From Rubrivivax sp. (GTDB lineage Bacteria; Pseudomonadota; Gammaproteobacteria; Burkholderiales; Burkholderiaceae_C): DNA of 35,623 nt. A program made the position numbers and the translations under genes. The stretch covers positions 1 through 35,623 of the forward strand of contig JAIXRN010000033.1 in NCBI GenBank assembly GCA_027485165.1. Direction: 5' to 3'. Under the pieces are notes generated by a model, which was not told where the DNA came from, made no database searches, and saw only the letters and a program-made list of their open reading frames with translations. Positions 1 to 9,064 of the stretch are shown here, in pieces (position 1 is the stretch's first letter; every line of letters begins with the position of its first letter).

Positions 1-4
1 GCGT

Positions 5-186
5 AGGCGCGCCGTGCAGCCCGGGCTGGCCGCCCGGGCAAGCGGCGCAACGCCCGCCAGTGGCTTTGACCGCCCCGGCCCTTCGGGTTGAGCCCGTTTT
101 GGGGCCCAGGCGGCGTTGCCGCGCTTGCCTGGGCGGCCAGCCCAGGCTGCGCGCTGCGCCTTGCCTGGACCCCAAAACGGGCTCAA
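5..186. repeat. Nested inverted-repeat block, non-coding left edge
   Basis: No gene is seen in 1-216. Two 24-bp arms, 88-111 and 163-186, are inverted copies with one mismatch. Between them 127-134 and 140-147 form a perfect 8-bp stem around a 5-base loop. A second inverted pair overlaps this: 16-54 matches the reverse complement of 112-150 at 35 of 39 positions, with weaker similarity out to 5 and 161. The block lies directly downstream of the DUF1499 stop codon. It could act as a strong RNA hairpin or be a dispersed intergenic repeat; there is no T-run of a classical terminator. The left part may continue beyond the window. Confidence 0.7.
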
Positions 187-216
187 CGCGGGTGTCGATT
201 TCTGCCGCGCAGACTC

Positions 217-719
217 CTAGCGCGCCGCCGGCTGCGCCGCGGCCAGATGCGCGCGGATCGCCTCGACCCGCTGGCGGTTGGCGCCCAGGTCGCTTTCGCC
301 CAGCCGCGAAGCCGAGCGCACGTGGACGACGCCCGCGGCCGGGTCCAGCCAGAACTCGACGTCGTCGACGTATTTCATCAGCGGGGTGCTGAACTGGGCG
401 TAGATGTAGCCGGCGTCGGCCTGCATCACCGCCGCACCAGGGGCAGTGCGCACCACCTTCAGCAGTGCCGCCATGGTGGCGGCAGCGTCGCCGTTCTTCA
501 GGGCCAGCGGCGCGATCTGCGCTGCCTGGGCCTGCGGGTGGCCGGGCCACAGGCCGGCCTGGCTGCTGACGCTGTTGGGCCGGGTGGATGGCGCCTTCAG
601 CTTGCCTTCACGCACGCCCAGGTCGGTGGGTGCCGTGCCCTTGAACAAGCCGGCCTGCCCGGCGCCGATGGCCGCCACGGCCAGCAGCAGCACGGTCCAG
701 AAAATGCGCTTGACCCACT

Positions 720-723
<4 letters not shown>
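217..723 (-). CDS. DUF1499 family membrane-anchored protein
   Basis: A 168-residue protein of the DUF1499 family, whose biochemical role is unknown. One hydrophobic segment at about residues 8-27 suggests an inner-membrane anchor or uncleaved signal, with the rest outside the cytoplasm. Family hallmarks are visible: RPNSVSSQA near residue 48, the [13 protein letters not shown] stretch near 115, and the C-terminal [17 protein letters not shown] block followed by RVEAIRAHL. Its ATG overlaps the stop of the upstream ATPase gene by four bases (720-723), so the two are probably translated from one message by coupling. Length is normal for the family. The family call is firm; function is not inferred. 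Confidence 0.5.
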
Positions 724-2270
<1,547 letters not shown>

Positions 2271-2365
2271 CGGGGGCTCCAGGGGGCGGCGAAAGGCAAT
2301 GCAACAAGTCTAGCGGCGGGACCGGTATCGTCGTGGGCGTGAGCCAGCCGCCGCCCCCTGAAACC

Positions 2366-3280
2366 ATGCCCGTCCTGGCCGAATCCCGCGGGGCCCAACG
2401 CCGCCGCTGGGTGACGCCCGAGCCGCTGACCGTGGCCCCGGCTCTGGTGGGGCTGCCCCTGGCTTCGCCCTGGCGCCGCGCCCTGGCGATGGGGCTGGAC
2501 CTGCTGGTGCTGGCGCTGGTGGCCGAATCAGGCGACCTGTGGCTGTTTGTCGGCCTGCTGCTGGTGGTGCTGCAGCTGCGCAACCAGCGCCAAGGCCAGG
2601 GCGACCGCAAGCGCCTGGGATGGCTGCTGGCGGCTCTGCTGTTGTGGCTGGCGGCCAGCCAGGCCTGGGGCTTGTGGCGGGACAGTGCGCGCGAACACGG
2701 CGCGGTCGCCCAGCCAGCCGAGGTGACGCTGAAGGCCACGCTGCCTTTGGCGGCTCCCGGCGCTGCGCCTGCCGCCAGCATCGACACCGCCAGCGACAGC
2801 GACACCCGCAGCGACGCCGAGGACAGCGCGCAACAGCAGATTGACCGCCTGAAAGCCGAACTGAAAGCCGCGCGCGCGGCCCAGCCCAAGACCGTGCGCG
2901 AGCAGGCCGAGGAGTTGAGCGAATCCCTGGCCAGCCGCTTCGGCTGGGGCATCGTCTACTTTTCGCTGCTGCCGGCGTGGTGGGCCGGGCAGACCCTGGG
3001 CAAGCGCGTCCTGGGGCTGCGGGTGCTGCAGCTCACCGGCCAGCCGGTGACGGTGATGACGAGCCTGAAGCGCTACGGTGGCTATGCCGCCGGCCTGGCC
3101 ACCGGCGGCCTGGGCTTTGCCCAGGTGCTGTGGGACCCGAACCGCCAGGGCCTGCAGGACAAGGCCGCACACACCGTCGTCGTCGACCTGCGTGCCCCTG
3201 CCTTCGCCGCTGTTCCGGCCCCGGCCACTGCCGTCGCGCAGCCGCAGCCTTCCGCATCGTCCCAGGATCCGATCCCTTGA
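2366..3280 (+). CDS. RDD family membrane protein with central coiled-coil insertion
   Basis: About 304 residues from ATG 2366; in-frame GTG codons at 2333 and 2339 are alternative starts and no clear ribosome site decides. RDD-domain features are split. An Arg-Arg plus Asp-containing first helix (RRALAMGLDLLVLAL) and two more hydrophobic segments lie in the first 110 residues. A polar stretch rich in Ala, Asp, Gln and Glu follows, with coiled-coil character (QQQIDRLKAELKAARAA). Then come a further hydrophobic segment (WGIVYFSLLPAWWAG) and the RDD C-terminal half, with LGKRVLGLRVLQLTG, SLKRYGGYAAGL and the closing QDKAAHTVVVDLR. RDD proteins are poorly understood; some have been linked to ion transport. 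The stop codon overlaps the TRAP small permease start. Confidence 0.5.
   Translation: MPVLAESRGAQRRRWVTPEPLTVAPALVGLPLASPWRRALAMGLDLLVLALVAESGDLWLFVGLLLVVLQLRNQRQGQGDRKRLGWLLAALLLWLAASQAWGLWRDSAREHGAVAQPAEVTLKATLPLAAPGAAPAASIDTASDSDTRSDAEDSAQQQIDRLKAELKAARAAQPKTVREQAEELSESLASRFGWGIVYFSLLPAWWAGQTLGKRVLGLRVLQLTGQPVTVMTSLKRYGGYAAGLATGGLGFAQVLWDPNRQGLQDKAAHTVVVDLRAPAFAAVPAPATAVAQPQPSASSQDPIP
3264..3267 (+). promoter_or_regulatory. Ribosome binding site supporting the TTG start of the TRAP small permease
   Basis: AGGA ends nine bases before the TTG at 3277. No ATG or GTG in the right frame lies close by, and the frame upstream of it is simply the RDD gene read out of frame. This decides the TTG as the likely start. 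Confidence 0.5.
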
Positions 3281-3756
3281 AAGCCCTCGACACCCTGGCC
3301 CGCCTGTGCGCGGTGTTGGCCGGCCTGCTGCTGACCGTCATCACGCTGATGACCTGCGCCAGCCTGGTGGGCCGCAACACCACGGGCTGGACGATCAACG
3401 GCGACATCGAGATCTCGGCCTTCGCTGCCGGTGCCGCCATCGCGCTGTTCCTGCCGCTGTGCCAGGTGCGGCGTGGCAACATCATCGTGGACTTCTTCAC
3501 CACCCGCGCGCGCGCCAGCACCCAGGCTGCGCTGGACCGCCTGGGCGCCGCACTGCTGGCAGCAGCGATGGGGCTGATGGCCTGGCGCACGGCCGTCGGG
3601 GGTATCAGCGCATTCAAGTCGCAAGCCGGTTCGATGATGCTGGGCGTGCCGGAATGGTGGGTGTACGCGGCCATCGTGCCGGCGCTGGCCCTGACGGCCC
3701 TGATCGCCGCGGTGCAAGCGGTGCAGGGTTTCGAACGCACCGGCAGCAGCACATGA
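3277..3756 (+). CDS. TRAP transporter small permease (DctQ type)
   Basis: A 159-residue small membrane subunit of a tripartite ATP-independent periplasmic (TRAP) transporter. It would pair with the large permease to take up an organic acid delivered by the binding protein, driven by a sodium or proton gradient. Four hydrophobic segments are visible. The family-typical region NGDIEISAFAAGAAIALFLP is followed by CQVRRGNIIVDFF, and a final helix comes after VPEWWVYA. The start is TTG 3277, overlapping the RDD stop (TTGA), with AGGA nine bases upstream. The stop overlaps the large permease start (ATGA at 3753-3756). Coupling to an RDD gene is unusual. The substrate cannot be told from the sequence. 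Confidence 0.88.
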   Translation: MKALDTLARLCAVLAGLLLTVITLMTCASLVGRNTTGWTINGDIEISAFAAGAAIALFLPLCQVRRGNIIVDFFTTRARASTQAALDRLGAALLAAAMGLMAWRTAVGGISAFKSQAGSMMLGVPEWWVYAAIVPALALTALIAAVQAVQGFERTGSST

Positions 3757-5069
3757 CGCCCGCGCTGCTGACGCTGCTGATCTTCGGCCTGATGCTGCTG
3801 CTGATGGCGCTGCGCGTGCCGATCGCGGTGGCGATGTTCGCCGCCGGTGCTGCCGGCTACGGCCTGCAGGCCGGCTGGCTGCCGCTGGCCAGCTTCCTGA
3901 ACACCCAGGCCTTCGCGCGCTTCGCCAGCTACGACCTGAGTGTGATTCCCTTGTTCATCCTGATGGGCAATTTCGCCACCCAGGGCGGCCTGTCGCGCGC
4001 GCTGTTCGACTTCGCCGCGGCGGTGATGGGCCGCTTCCGCGGCGGCCTGGCGATGGGCGCGGTGCTGGCCTGTGCGGCTTTCGGCGCGATCTGCGGGTCG
4101 TCGGTGGCCACGGCCGCCACCATCACCCAGGTGGCGCTGCCCGAACTGCGCAAGCACGGCTATTCCGGCCGCCTGGCCACCGGCACGCTGGCCGCGGGCG
4201 GCACGCTGGGCATCCTGATTCCGCCCTCGGTGCCGCTGGTGGTCTACGCCATCCTGACCGAGCAGAACATTGCCAAGCTGTTCGCCGCGGCCATGGTGCC
4301 GGGGCTGATCGCGATGCTGGGCTACATGCTGGCGATCGCGGCCTATGTGCGCCTGGTGCCCGGCCACGCCCCCGAGCAGATGGCGGCGCCGGCGCTGACC
4401 GGGCGGGCACTGGCCGGCATCCTGCCCATCGGCATCGTCTTTCTCGTCGTCTTCGGGGGCATCTACGGCGGCCTGTTCACCCCCACCGAAGGCGCTGCAG
4501 TCGGCGCGGCCGCCACCTTCCTGGCGGCCTTGCTGAAGCGCGAGATGAACTGGGCCAAGTTCCAGGAATGCTTCTACGCCACGGCGGTGGCCTCGGCCAT
4601 GATCTTCATGATCTTCCTGGGCGCCGACCTGATGAATTCAGCCCTGGCACTGACGCAGGTGCCGGCCCAGCTGGCCAGCGCGGTGCAGGGCCTGGGCTGG
4701 CCGCCGCTGGTGGTGGTGGGCGGCATCCTGCTGCTGTACGTGCTGCTGGGCGCGGTGATGGACGAGCTGAGCATGATCCTGCTCACCATCCCGATCTTCT
4801 TTCCGGTGGTGATGGGTCTGGACTTCGGCCTGCCGCGGGAAAGCGTGGCCATCTGGTTCGGCATCATGGTGCTGATGACGGTGGGCTTCGGCCTGCTGGC
4901 GCCGCCGGTGGGGCTGAACGTGTATGTCGTCAACAGCATGGCCCCGGGTGTGCCGATCGCCGAGAGCTATCGCGGCGTGATGCCGTTTCTCATCAGCGAC
5001 ACGCTGCGCACCCTGCTGCTGCTGTTCTTCCCGGCGATATCGCTCTGGCTGGTGGGCTTCGTCGGCTAG
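3753..5069 (+). CDS. TRAP transporter large permease (DctM type)
   Basis: A 438-residue transport subunit with many hydrophobic segments, matching the DctM family in length. Recognisable features are the opening hydrophobic helix with LRVPIAVAMFAAG, the IPLFILMGNFATQGGLSRALFDF region near residue 65, GAICGSSVATAATITQVALPE near 110, and GTLGILIPPSVPLVVYAILTEQ near 150. Another typical segment is PTEGAAVGAAATFL in the middle. It overlaps the small permease by four bases, so DctQ and DctM are made together. The partner binding protein is probably the gene at 6693-7730, about 1.6 kb away and separated by two genes on the other strand. Confidence 0.95.
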   Translation: MTPALLTLLIFGLMLLLMALRVPIAVAMFAAGAAGYGLQAGWLPLASFLNTQAFARFASYDLSVIPLFILMGNFATQGGLSRALFDFAAAVMGRFRGGLAMGAVLACAAFGAICGSSVATAATITQVALPELRKHGYSGRLATGTLAAGGTLGILIPPSVPLVVYAILTEQNIAKLFAAAMVPGLIAMLGYMLAIAAYVRLVPGHAPEQMAAPALTGRALAGILPIGIVFLVVFGGIYGGLFTPTEGAAVGAAATFLAALLKREMNWAKFQECFYATAVASAMIFMIFLGADLMNSALALTQVPAQLASAVQGLGWPPLVVVGGILLLYVLLGAVMDELSMILLTIPIFFPVVMGLDFGLPRESVAIWFGIMVLMTVGFGLLAPPVGLNVYVVNSMAPGVPIAESYRGVMPFLISDTLRTLLLLFFPAISLWLVGFVG

Positions 5070-5101
5070 CGCTGCTGGCCGCGCTGCCGCCGCCTCGTCG
5101 T

Positions 5102-6070
5102 CTATGGCGCCAGAAAGGCCTGCACCGCGGCCAGCCCGGCGGCCGGGTCTTCTTCCTGCGGCACATGGCCCAGGCCGGGCAACAGCAGCACCCGCGCACC
5201 GGTGGCTGCTGGCAGGGCGCGCAGGTAGTCCTGGGCGTTGGCGGCCGGGATCATCGCGTCCTTCTCTCCCCAGACCAGCAGCGTGGGCGCCTGCACGCGG
5301 GCCAGCAGCGGGCCGGGCGGCTGCAGCACCAGCTGCTGCATGCGGTCGATCAGCGCGCCGCGCACGCCGGGGGCCAGCAGCATCTGTTGGTAGCGGGTGA
5401 CGGTGTCTTCGCTCAGCCGGGCCGGGTCGGCATAGGCCGGTGCCAGGCCGGCGCGCAGCACCGCGCGCGGCAGCACCCAGCGCATCAGCTGCACGGCGGG
5501 GCCGACTTCGGGTGCCTTGCCGTAGTCGAAACCCGGGCTGGCAAAGCCGTCTGGCGCCACCAGCACCAGGCGGGTAATGCGGTCGGGGTGGTCGGCGGCC
5601 AGGCGCCAGGCCAGACGGCCGCCCATCGAATGGCCCACCAGGCTGGGGCGCTGCAGCTGCAGGGCGTCCATCAGGGCCAGCAGCTGCTGCACGCTGTGGG
5701 TGTCGTCGTAGCGGCCGGCGGCGTCGGGGCCGGTCAGGCCAGCGCCGGGCAGGTCCACGCGCACCACGCGCAGCGTGCCCTGCAGACCCTGGGCCCAGGC
5801 TTCCCAGGTGTGCAGGCTGCTGCCGAAGCCGTGCAGCATCAGCACGGCGGGCGCATGGGGGGCATCGGGCGCGCCGGCCGGGCCGCTGTCACGCACATGC
5901 CAGCGCTGGCCGCCGGCTTCGACAAAACGGCTGGGCGGTGCGGCGTAGCGGGCTTCGAGTTCAGCGCGGGGGGCGTCGGGCGTCCAGGCCCAGCCGGCGC
6001 CCAGCAGCAAGGCGATCAACAGCAGCAGGCTCATCAGCAGGAAGGTGCTTCGAAAAGGGCGGGCGGGCAT
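5102..6070 (-). CDS. Alpha/beta hydrolase with N-terminal membrane anchor
   Basis: A 322-residue alpha/beta hydrolase-fold protein. An N-terminal hydrophobic helix (residues about 9-29, rich in Leu) suggests a membrane anchor or signal peptide. The fold is shown by VLMLHGFGSSLHTWE (oxyanion region near residue 80), the nucleophile elbow GHSMGG with Ser148, the acid-loop TLLVWGEKDAMIP, and the His in LPGLGHVPQEEDP near the end. The full triad is therefore present. It may be an esterase or lipase-like enzyme acting at or outside the inner membrane; the substrate is unknown. It is convergent with the TRAP large permease, with only 32 bases between stops, and splits the TRAP genes from their likely binding protein. 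Confidence 0.88.
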   Translation of the reverse strand: MPARPFRSTFLLMSLLLLIALLLGAGWAWTPDAPRAELEARYAAPPSRFVEAGGQRWHVRDSGPAGAPDAPHAPAVLMLHGFGSSLHTWEAWAQGLQGTLRVVRVDLPGAGLTGPDAAGRYDDTHSVQQLLALMDALQLQRPSLVGHSMGGRLAWRLAADHPDRITRLVLVAPDGFASPGFDYGKAPEVGPAVQLMRWVLPRAVLRAGLAPAYADPARLSEDTVTRYQQMLLAPGVRGALIDRMQQLVLQPPGPLLARVQAPTLLVWGEKDAMIPAANAQDYLRALPAATGARVLLLPGLGHVPQEEDPAAGLAAVQAFLAP

Positions 6071-6134
6071 CGACTCGCATTGTCGCGGCCGCGCCGCTCC
6101 CGCTCCCGCACCCGCGCGGGCACCGGCCGCACGG

Positions 6135-6173
6135 CCCTGGCGCTAAACCCTGGCGCTTAACCCTGGCACTAGA
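6135..6173. repeat. 13-bp tandem repeat, three copies
   Basis: Three consecutive 13-bp units start at 6135, 6148 and 6161, each beginning CCCTGGC. Units one and two differ at one base, unit three at a few. The third unit supplies the stop codon of the small membrane protein gene on the minus strand, so the array sits at the 3' end of that gene and upstream of the hydrolase start. It probably arose by slippage. Confidence 0.65.
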
Positions 6174-6513
6174 AGCGGTACCAGGCGATCGACGCTGCCG
6201 TCAGCAGGCACATCAGGGCGTTGCTGATGTTGATCGCGATCGCCTTGTTCATCTGCTGGCCGTTCTCTTCGAACAGCCACAGCGCCATCGTGAAATTGGC
6301 GCCCAGCAGCACCAGCCAGGTGGCCAGAGAGTGCTGCGAAGAATCGGCCATGGCATGGATCGACCAGATGTTCGGCAGATAGGCAAAGGTGCGCGCGGTG
6401 TTGAACAGCGTGAACGACCAGGTCAGCACCTGCAGATAGAGCTGGCGGCGGCGTTCGCGTCTGCGCACGCGGGCGGCGTCGACAGGGCAGGGCGAAGATG
6501 CGGCACTGCACAC
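6169..6513 (-). CDS. Small membrane protein, PQ-loop-like (uncharacterised)
   Basis: A 114-residue protein with a basic N-terminus (RVRRRERRRQ) and about three hydrophobic segments: one around TWSFTLFNTARTFAYLPNIW, one around LATWLVLLGANFTMALWLF, and one near the end (ISNALMCLLTAASIAWYRF). The order, with a proline motif YLPNIW followed by a Ser-rich turn and a Trp-containing second helix, resembles the half-size PQ-loop / SemiSWEET proteins. The typical PQ is PN here, so this is only a suggestion. The start at 6513 is the first ATG; no strong ribosome site was seen, and the first 25 residues may be non-coding. It lies just upstream of the hydrolase gene on the same strand. Confidence 0.65.
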   Translation of the reverse strand: MCSAASSPCPVDAARVRRRERRRQLYLQVLTWSFTLFNTARTFAYLPNIWSIHAMADSSQHSLATWLVLLGANFTMALWLFEENGQQMNKAIAINISNALMCLLTAASIAWYRF

Positions 6514-6692
6514 GGGCGGCCTCCGTCATGGGTGGGATACAGCCCTGGAATCTGGCAGCGCTGACGGCTGCGCACATCGTTCCCCTTGGGGATTACCCGC
6601 TAAAGGGTGGTGCCCACGGTCAGGGTAAACCGCGACGGCCCGGGCGCTGACCAGCCGTTAACTTCGCGCCCGACGCAACCCGGAGAACCCGA

Positions 6693-7730
6693 ATGAAAAG
6701 ACGCAGCCTTGTCCAGGGCGCCGCCGCCAGCCTGCTGGGCGTGCCCCACCTGGCTGGCTTGGCCCAGCAGACCGTGACGCTGAAGTTCCACACCTTCATG
6801 GCGCCGATGTCGAACGTCTGGCTGAGCATGCACAAGCCCTGGATGGACAAGGTGGAAAAGGACAGCGGCGGCCGCATCAAGTTCGAGGCTTACCCCGCGA
6901 TGCAGCTGGGCGGCACGCCCGTGCAGCTGTACGACCAGGCGCGCGACGGCGTGGTCGACATCGTCTGGACGCTGCCCGGCAACACTGCCGGCCGTTTCCC
7001 GCGCATCGAGGTCTTCGAGTTGCCTTTCATGATGAGCAACGCCGAAGCCACGTCCAAGGCCTTCTGGGAATACATGCAGACCCAGTGCCCGGACGAATTC
7101 AAGGAAACGCAAGTCATCGCGCTGCAGGTGCACGGCCCGGGCGTGATCCACACCGCCAGCAAGCCAGTGAAAAGCGTGGCCGACCTGCGCGGCCTGAAGC
7201 TGCGCGGCCCCACGCGCCAGGTGACCAAGCTGCTGGGCAGCGTGGGCGCCATCCCGGTGGGCATGCCGCTGCCGCAAATTCCTGACGCGCTGAGCAAGGG
7301 CACCGTCGACGGCTGCGTCATCCCCTGGGAAGTGGTGCCTTCGGTGAAGGTGCACGAGCTGACCAAGTTCCACGGCGAATTCGCCGCCAGTGGCCCGGCG
7401 CTCTACACCACCACCTTCGTGATGGCGATGAACAAGCCGCGCTACGACAGCCTGGCGCCCGATCTGAAGAAAGTCATCGACGCCAATTCCGGCCTGGCCG
7501 CCAGCGCCTGGCTGGGCAAAACCCAGCAGGGCAACGACCCGAACGGCCGCAAGAGCGCCAGTGACCGCGGCAACACCATCCACACCTTCACCGAAGCCGA
7601 GACGCAGGAATTCGTCAAGCGTTCAGCGGCCATCGACGACGAATGGGTGGCCGACATGGACAAGCGTGGCTTCAAGGGCGCGCAGCTGCTGTCCAGCGCC
7701 AAGGCGCTGATCGCCAAGCACCGCGGCTAG
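6693..7730 (+). CDS. TRAP transporter substrate-binding protein (DctP type)
   Basis: A 345-residue periplasmic solute-binding protein of the DctP family. The N-terminus MKRRSLVQGAAASLLG has a twin-arginine-like pattern before a hydrophobic run and an Ala-Gln cleavage region (about residue 25), so export may be by Tat or Sec. Family features are YPAMQLGGTPVQLYDQARDG near residue 70, the PFMMSN segment, and VADLRGLKLRGPTR near 165, which includes the arginine that usually salt-bridges the carboxylate of the ligand. ALSKGTVDGCVIPWEV follows. The ATG is preceded by GGAG at 6682-6685. It would serve the permeases at 3277-5069. An organic acid substrate is inferred from the family only. Confidence 0.93.
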   Translation: MKRRSLVQGAAASLLGVPHLAGLAQQTVTLKFHTFMAPMSNVWLSMHKPWMDKVEKDSGGRIKFEAYPAMQLGGTPVQLYDQARDGVVDIVWTLPGNTAGRFPRIEVFELPFMMSNAEATSKAFWEYMQTQCPDEFKETQVIALQVHGPGVIHTASKPVKSVADLRGLKLRGPTRQVTKLLGSVGAIPVGMPLPQIPDALSKGTVDGCVIPWEVVPSVKVHELTKFHGEFAASGPALYTTTFVMAMNKPRYDSLAPDLKKVIDANSGLAASAWLGKTQQGNDPNGRKSASDRGNTIHTFTEAETQEFVKRSAAIDDEWVADMDKRGFKGAQLLSSAKALIAKHRG

Positions 7731-7754
7731 CGCCACGGCCCGGCCCGGCCGGGC

Positions 7755-8948
7755 TCAGTTGCCCCAGGGCCGGGCCAGCGGTTCACCGTAGAAGTTGCCC
7801 TGGCCGGGGGTGCGCACGCTTTTCCAGTAGGCCTCGATCAGCGTGTCGCCGGCGGCGTAGCGCTGCACCAGCACGGTGGCGCGCGGGAACTTGTCGGGCA
7901 GGTTGCAGGGTTCTTCCACCGTGCCGTAGCTGCCGGTGGCGCCGGCCTGCAGCCAGGCGGTGGCGGGCATCTGGCCGCCGTTGTTGGTGCCGGGGTCGGT
8001 GACGCCGGCCAGGCTGGTCAGGTGGTCGGCCACAGCCCCGGGCAGGTAGGTGTTGGTGGTGATTTGCGGCACCAGGGCCAGGCCGGTCAGGTAGAACATC
8101 ACGCCCGTCTGCTGGCTGACGAAGTCGTTGCCCAGGCCGGTGGCGTTGTCGACGTAGTTCGTGGTCAGCCGCGCCACGCCACTGGGGCGCAGCGCCTGGA
8201 AGTCGGTGAAGCGCACGCTGCGCGCAGCGTCGCTGGTGCGTACCAGGACCAGCTGGCCGCTGGCGGGGGTGGGTGCGCTGGCCAGCCAGCTGCGGTCGGC
8301 CGCCACGCCGCGGGCGATCAGGGTTTCGGCTTCGGCCAAGGTGGCGGCGCCCAGCAGCATGGAAGGCCGCAGGCCCAGGTCGGTGTAGGGCTGGCGGCTG
8401 CTGCTGGCGTAGTAGGCGCTGGCTGTGGTGGCCCGGCATTCGCCGCAGTAGCTGGCGTTGTAGCCGAAGGCCAGGGCGCTGGTCAGGCCCATGGCGCAGT
8501 TGCCCAGCACGCGTGAAGGCTGCGACCAGGTCACCAGGGTGGCTTGCACGCCGGCGGGCAGCTGGGCGTCGAGCGAAGCCTTCAGGGTGGCGAATTCGGC
8601 CGTGCTCATCGCGGCCACGCCGCGCGGCACCGGCAGGCGGATGAGGTTGGCCGCCGGCACGCCGCGCAGGCGCAGGTAGGCCTGGCCGATGGCTTCGCTG
8701 ACCGCGTCGCCTTCGGCCACCAGCACGGCCAGCTGGCTGGCGTTCAGCGTGGGCGCTGGGGGCGCGGCGATGGGCGTGCTGCCGCCGGCGCCCCCACCGC
8801 CGCCGCCACAGGCGGCCAGGGCCAGGGTGACGGCCAGCAGCTGGGCCAGACGCCACGGCCGGATTGCAGCGCGGCTGGCGGTGGGGGCTGCAGGCGGCCC
8901 TGGCAACGGGCAAGGGGCGGGTGTCGGGAAGGCAGTGGCTGGGGTCAT
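7755..8948 (-). CDS. TIGR03790 family lipoprotein of unknown function
   Basis: A 397-residue protein that resembles the TIGR03790 family, which has no known function. After about 30 Pro/Ala-rich residues come a hydrophobic stretch and a lipobox LAAC with Cys47, followed by six glycines, so a lipid-anchored, exported protein is likely. The true start may be downstream of the ATG at 8948, but no better start codon is visible. Family-like features are the opening ASQLAVLVAEGDAVSEAIGQ, GVPAANLIRLPVP, a Cys-rich segment with NCAMG and YCGEC, and the closing YWKSVRTPGQGNFYGEPLA. It lies between the TRAP binding protein (convergent) and the hut operon. No functional inference is made. Confidence 0.8.
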   Translation of the reverse strand: MTPATAFPTPAPCPLPGPPAAPTASRAAIRPWRLAQLLAVTLALAACGGGGGGAGGSTPIAAPPAPTLNASQLAVLVAEGDAVSEAIGQAYLRLRGVPAANLIRLPVPRGVAAMSTAEFATLKASLDAQLPAGVQATLVTWSQPSRVLGNCAMGLTSALAFGYNASYCGECRATTASAYYASSSRQPYTDLGLRPSMLLGAATLAEAETLIARGVAADRSWLASAPTPASGQLVLVRTSDAARSVRFTDFQALRPSGVARLTTNYVDNATGLGNDFVSQQTGVMFYLTGLALVPQITTNTYLPGAVADHLTSLAGVTDPGTNNGGQMPATAWLQAGATGSYGTVEEPCNLPDKFPRATVLVQRYAAGDTLIEAYWKSVRTPGQGNFYGEPLARPWGN

Positions 8949-8974
8949 GCGGGCAGCATAGCCGGCCGCGCTTC

Positions 8975-9064
8975 GGTCGGGTTCAGTCGGGCTCGGCCGT
9001 GTTGGGTCGGGTTTGGCCGGGCTCAGCCGGAGTTCGGGTTTCAGCCCGGGGCTGGGCCTGGTTG
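8975..9064. repeat. Degenerate 30-bp tandem repeats between hutF and the TIGR03790 gene
   Basis: Three roughly 30-bp units start at 8975, 9005 and 9035. Each carries a CGGGTT-type core and a CGGGCTC or CGGGGCT core. Units one and two agree at about 22 of 30 positions; unit three is more diverged and forms the last codons and stop of hutF. The strand bias is strong: nearly all purine-rich G runs are on plus. The block lies upstream of the TIGR03790 start. Confidence 0.5.

Noticed and set aside
7743..7754. GCCCGGCCGGGC palindrome between convergent dctP-like and TIGR03790 genes as a terminator
   Set aside because: No loop and no T-run; such GC palindromes occur by chance in this base composition.
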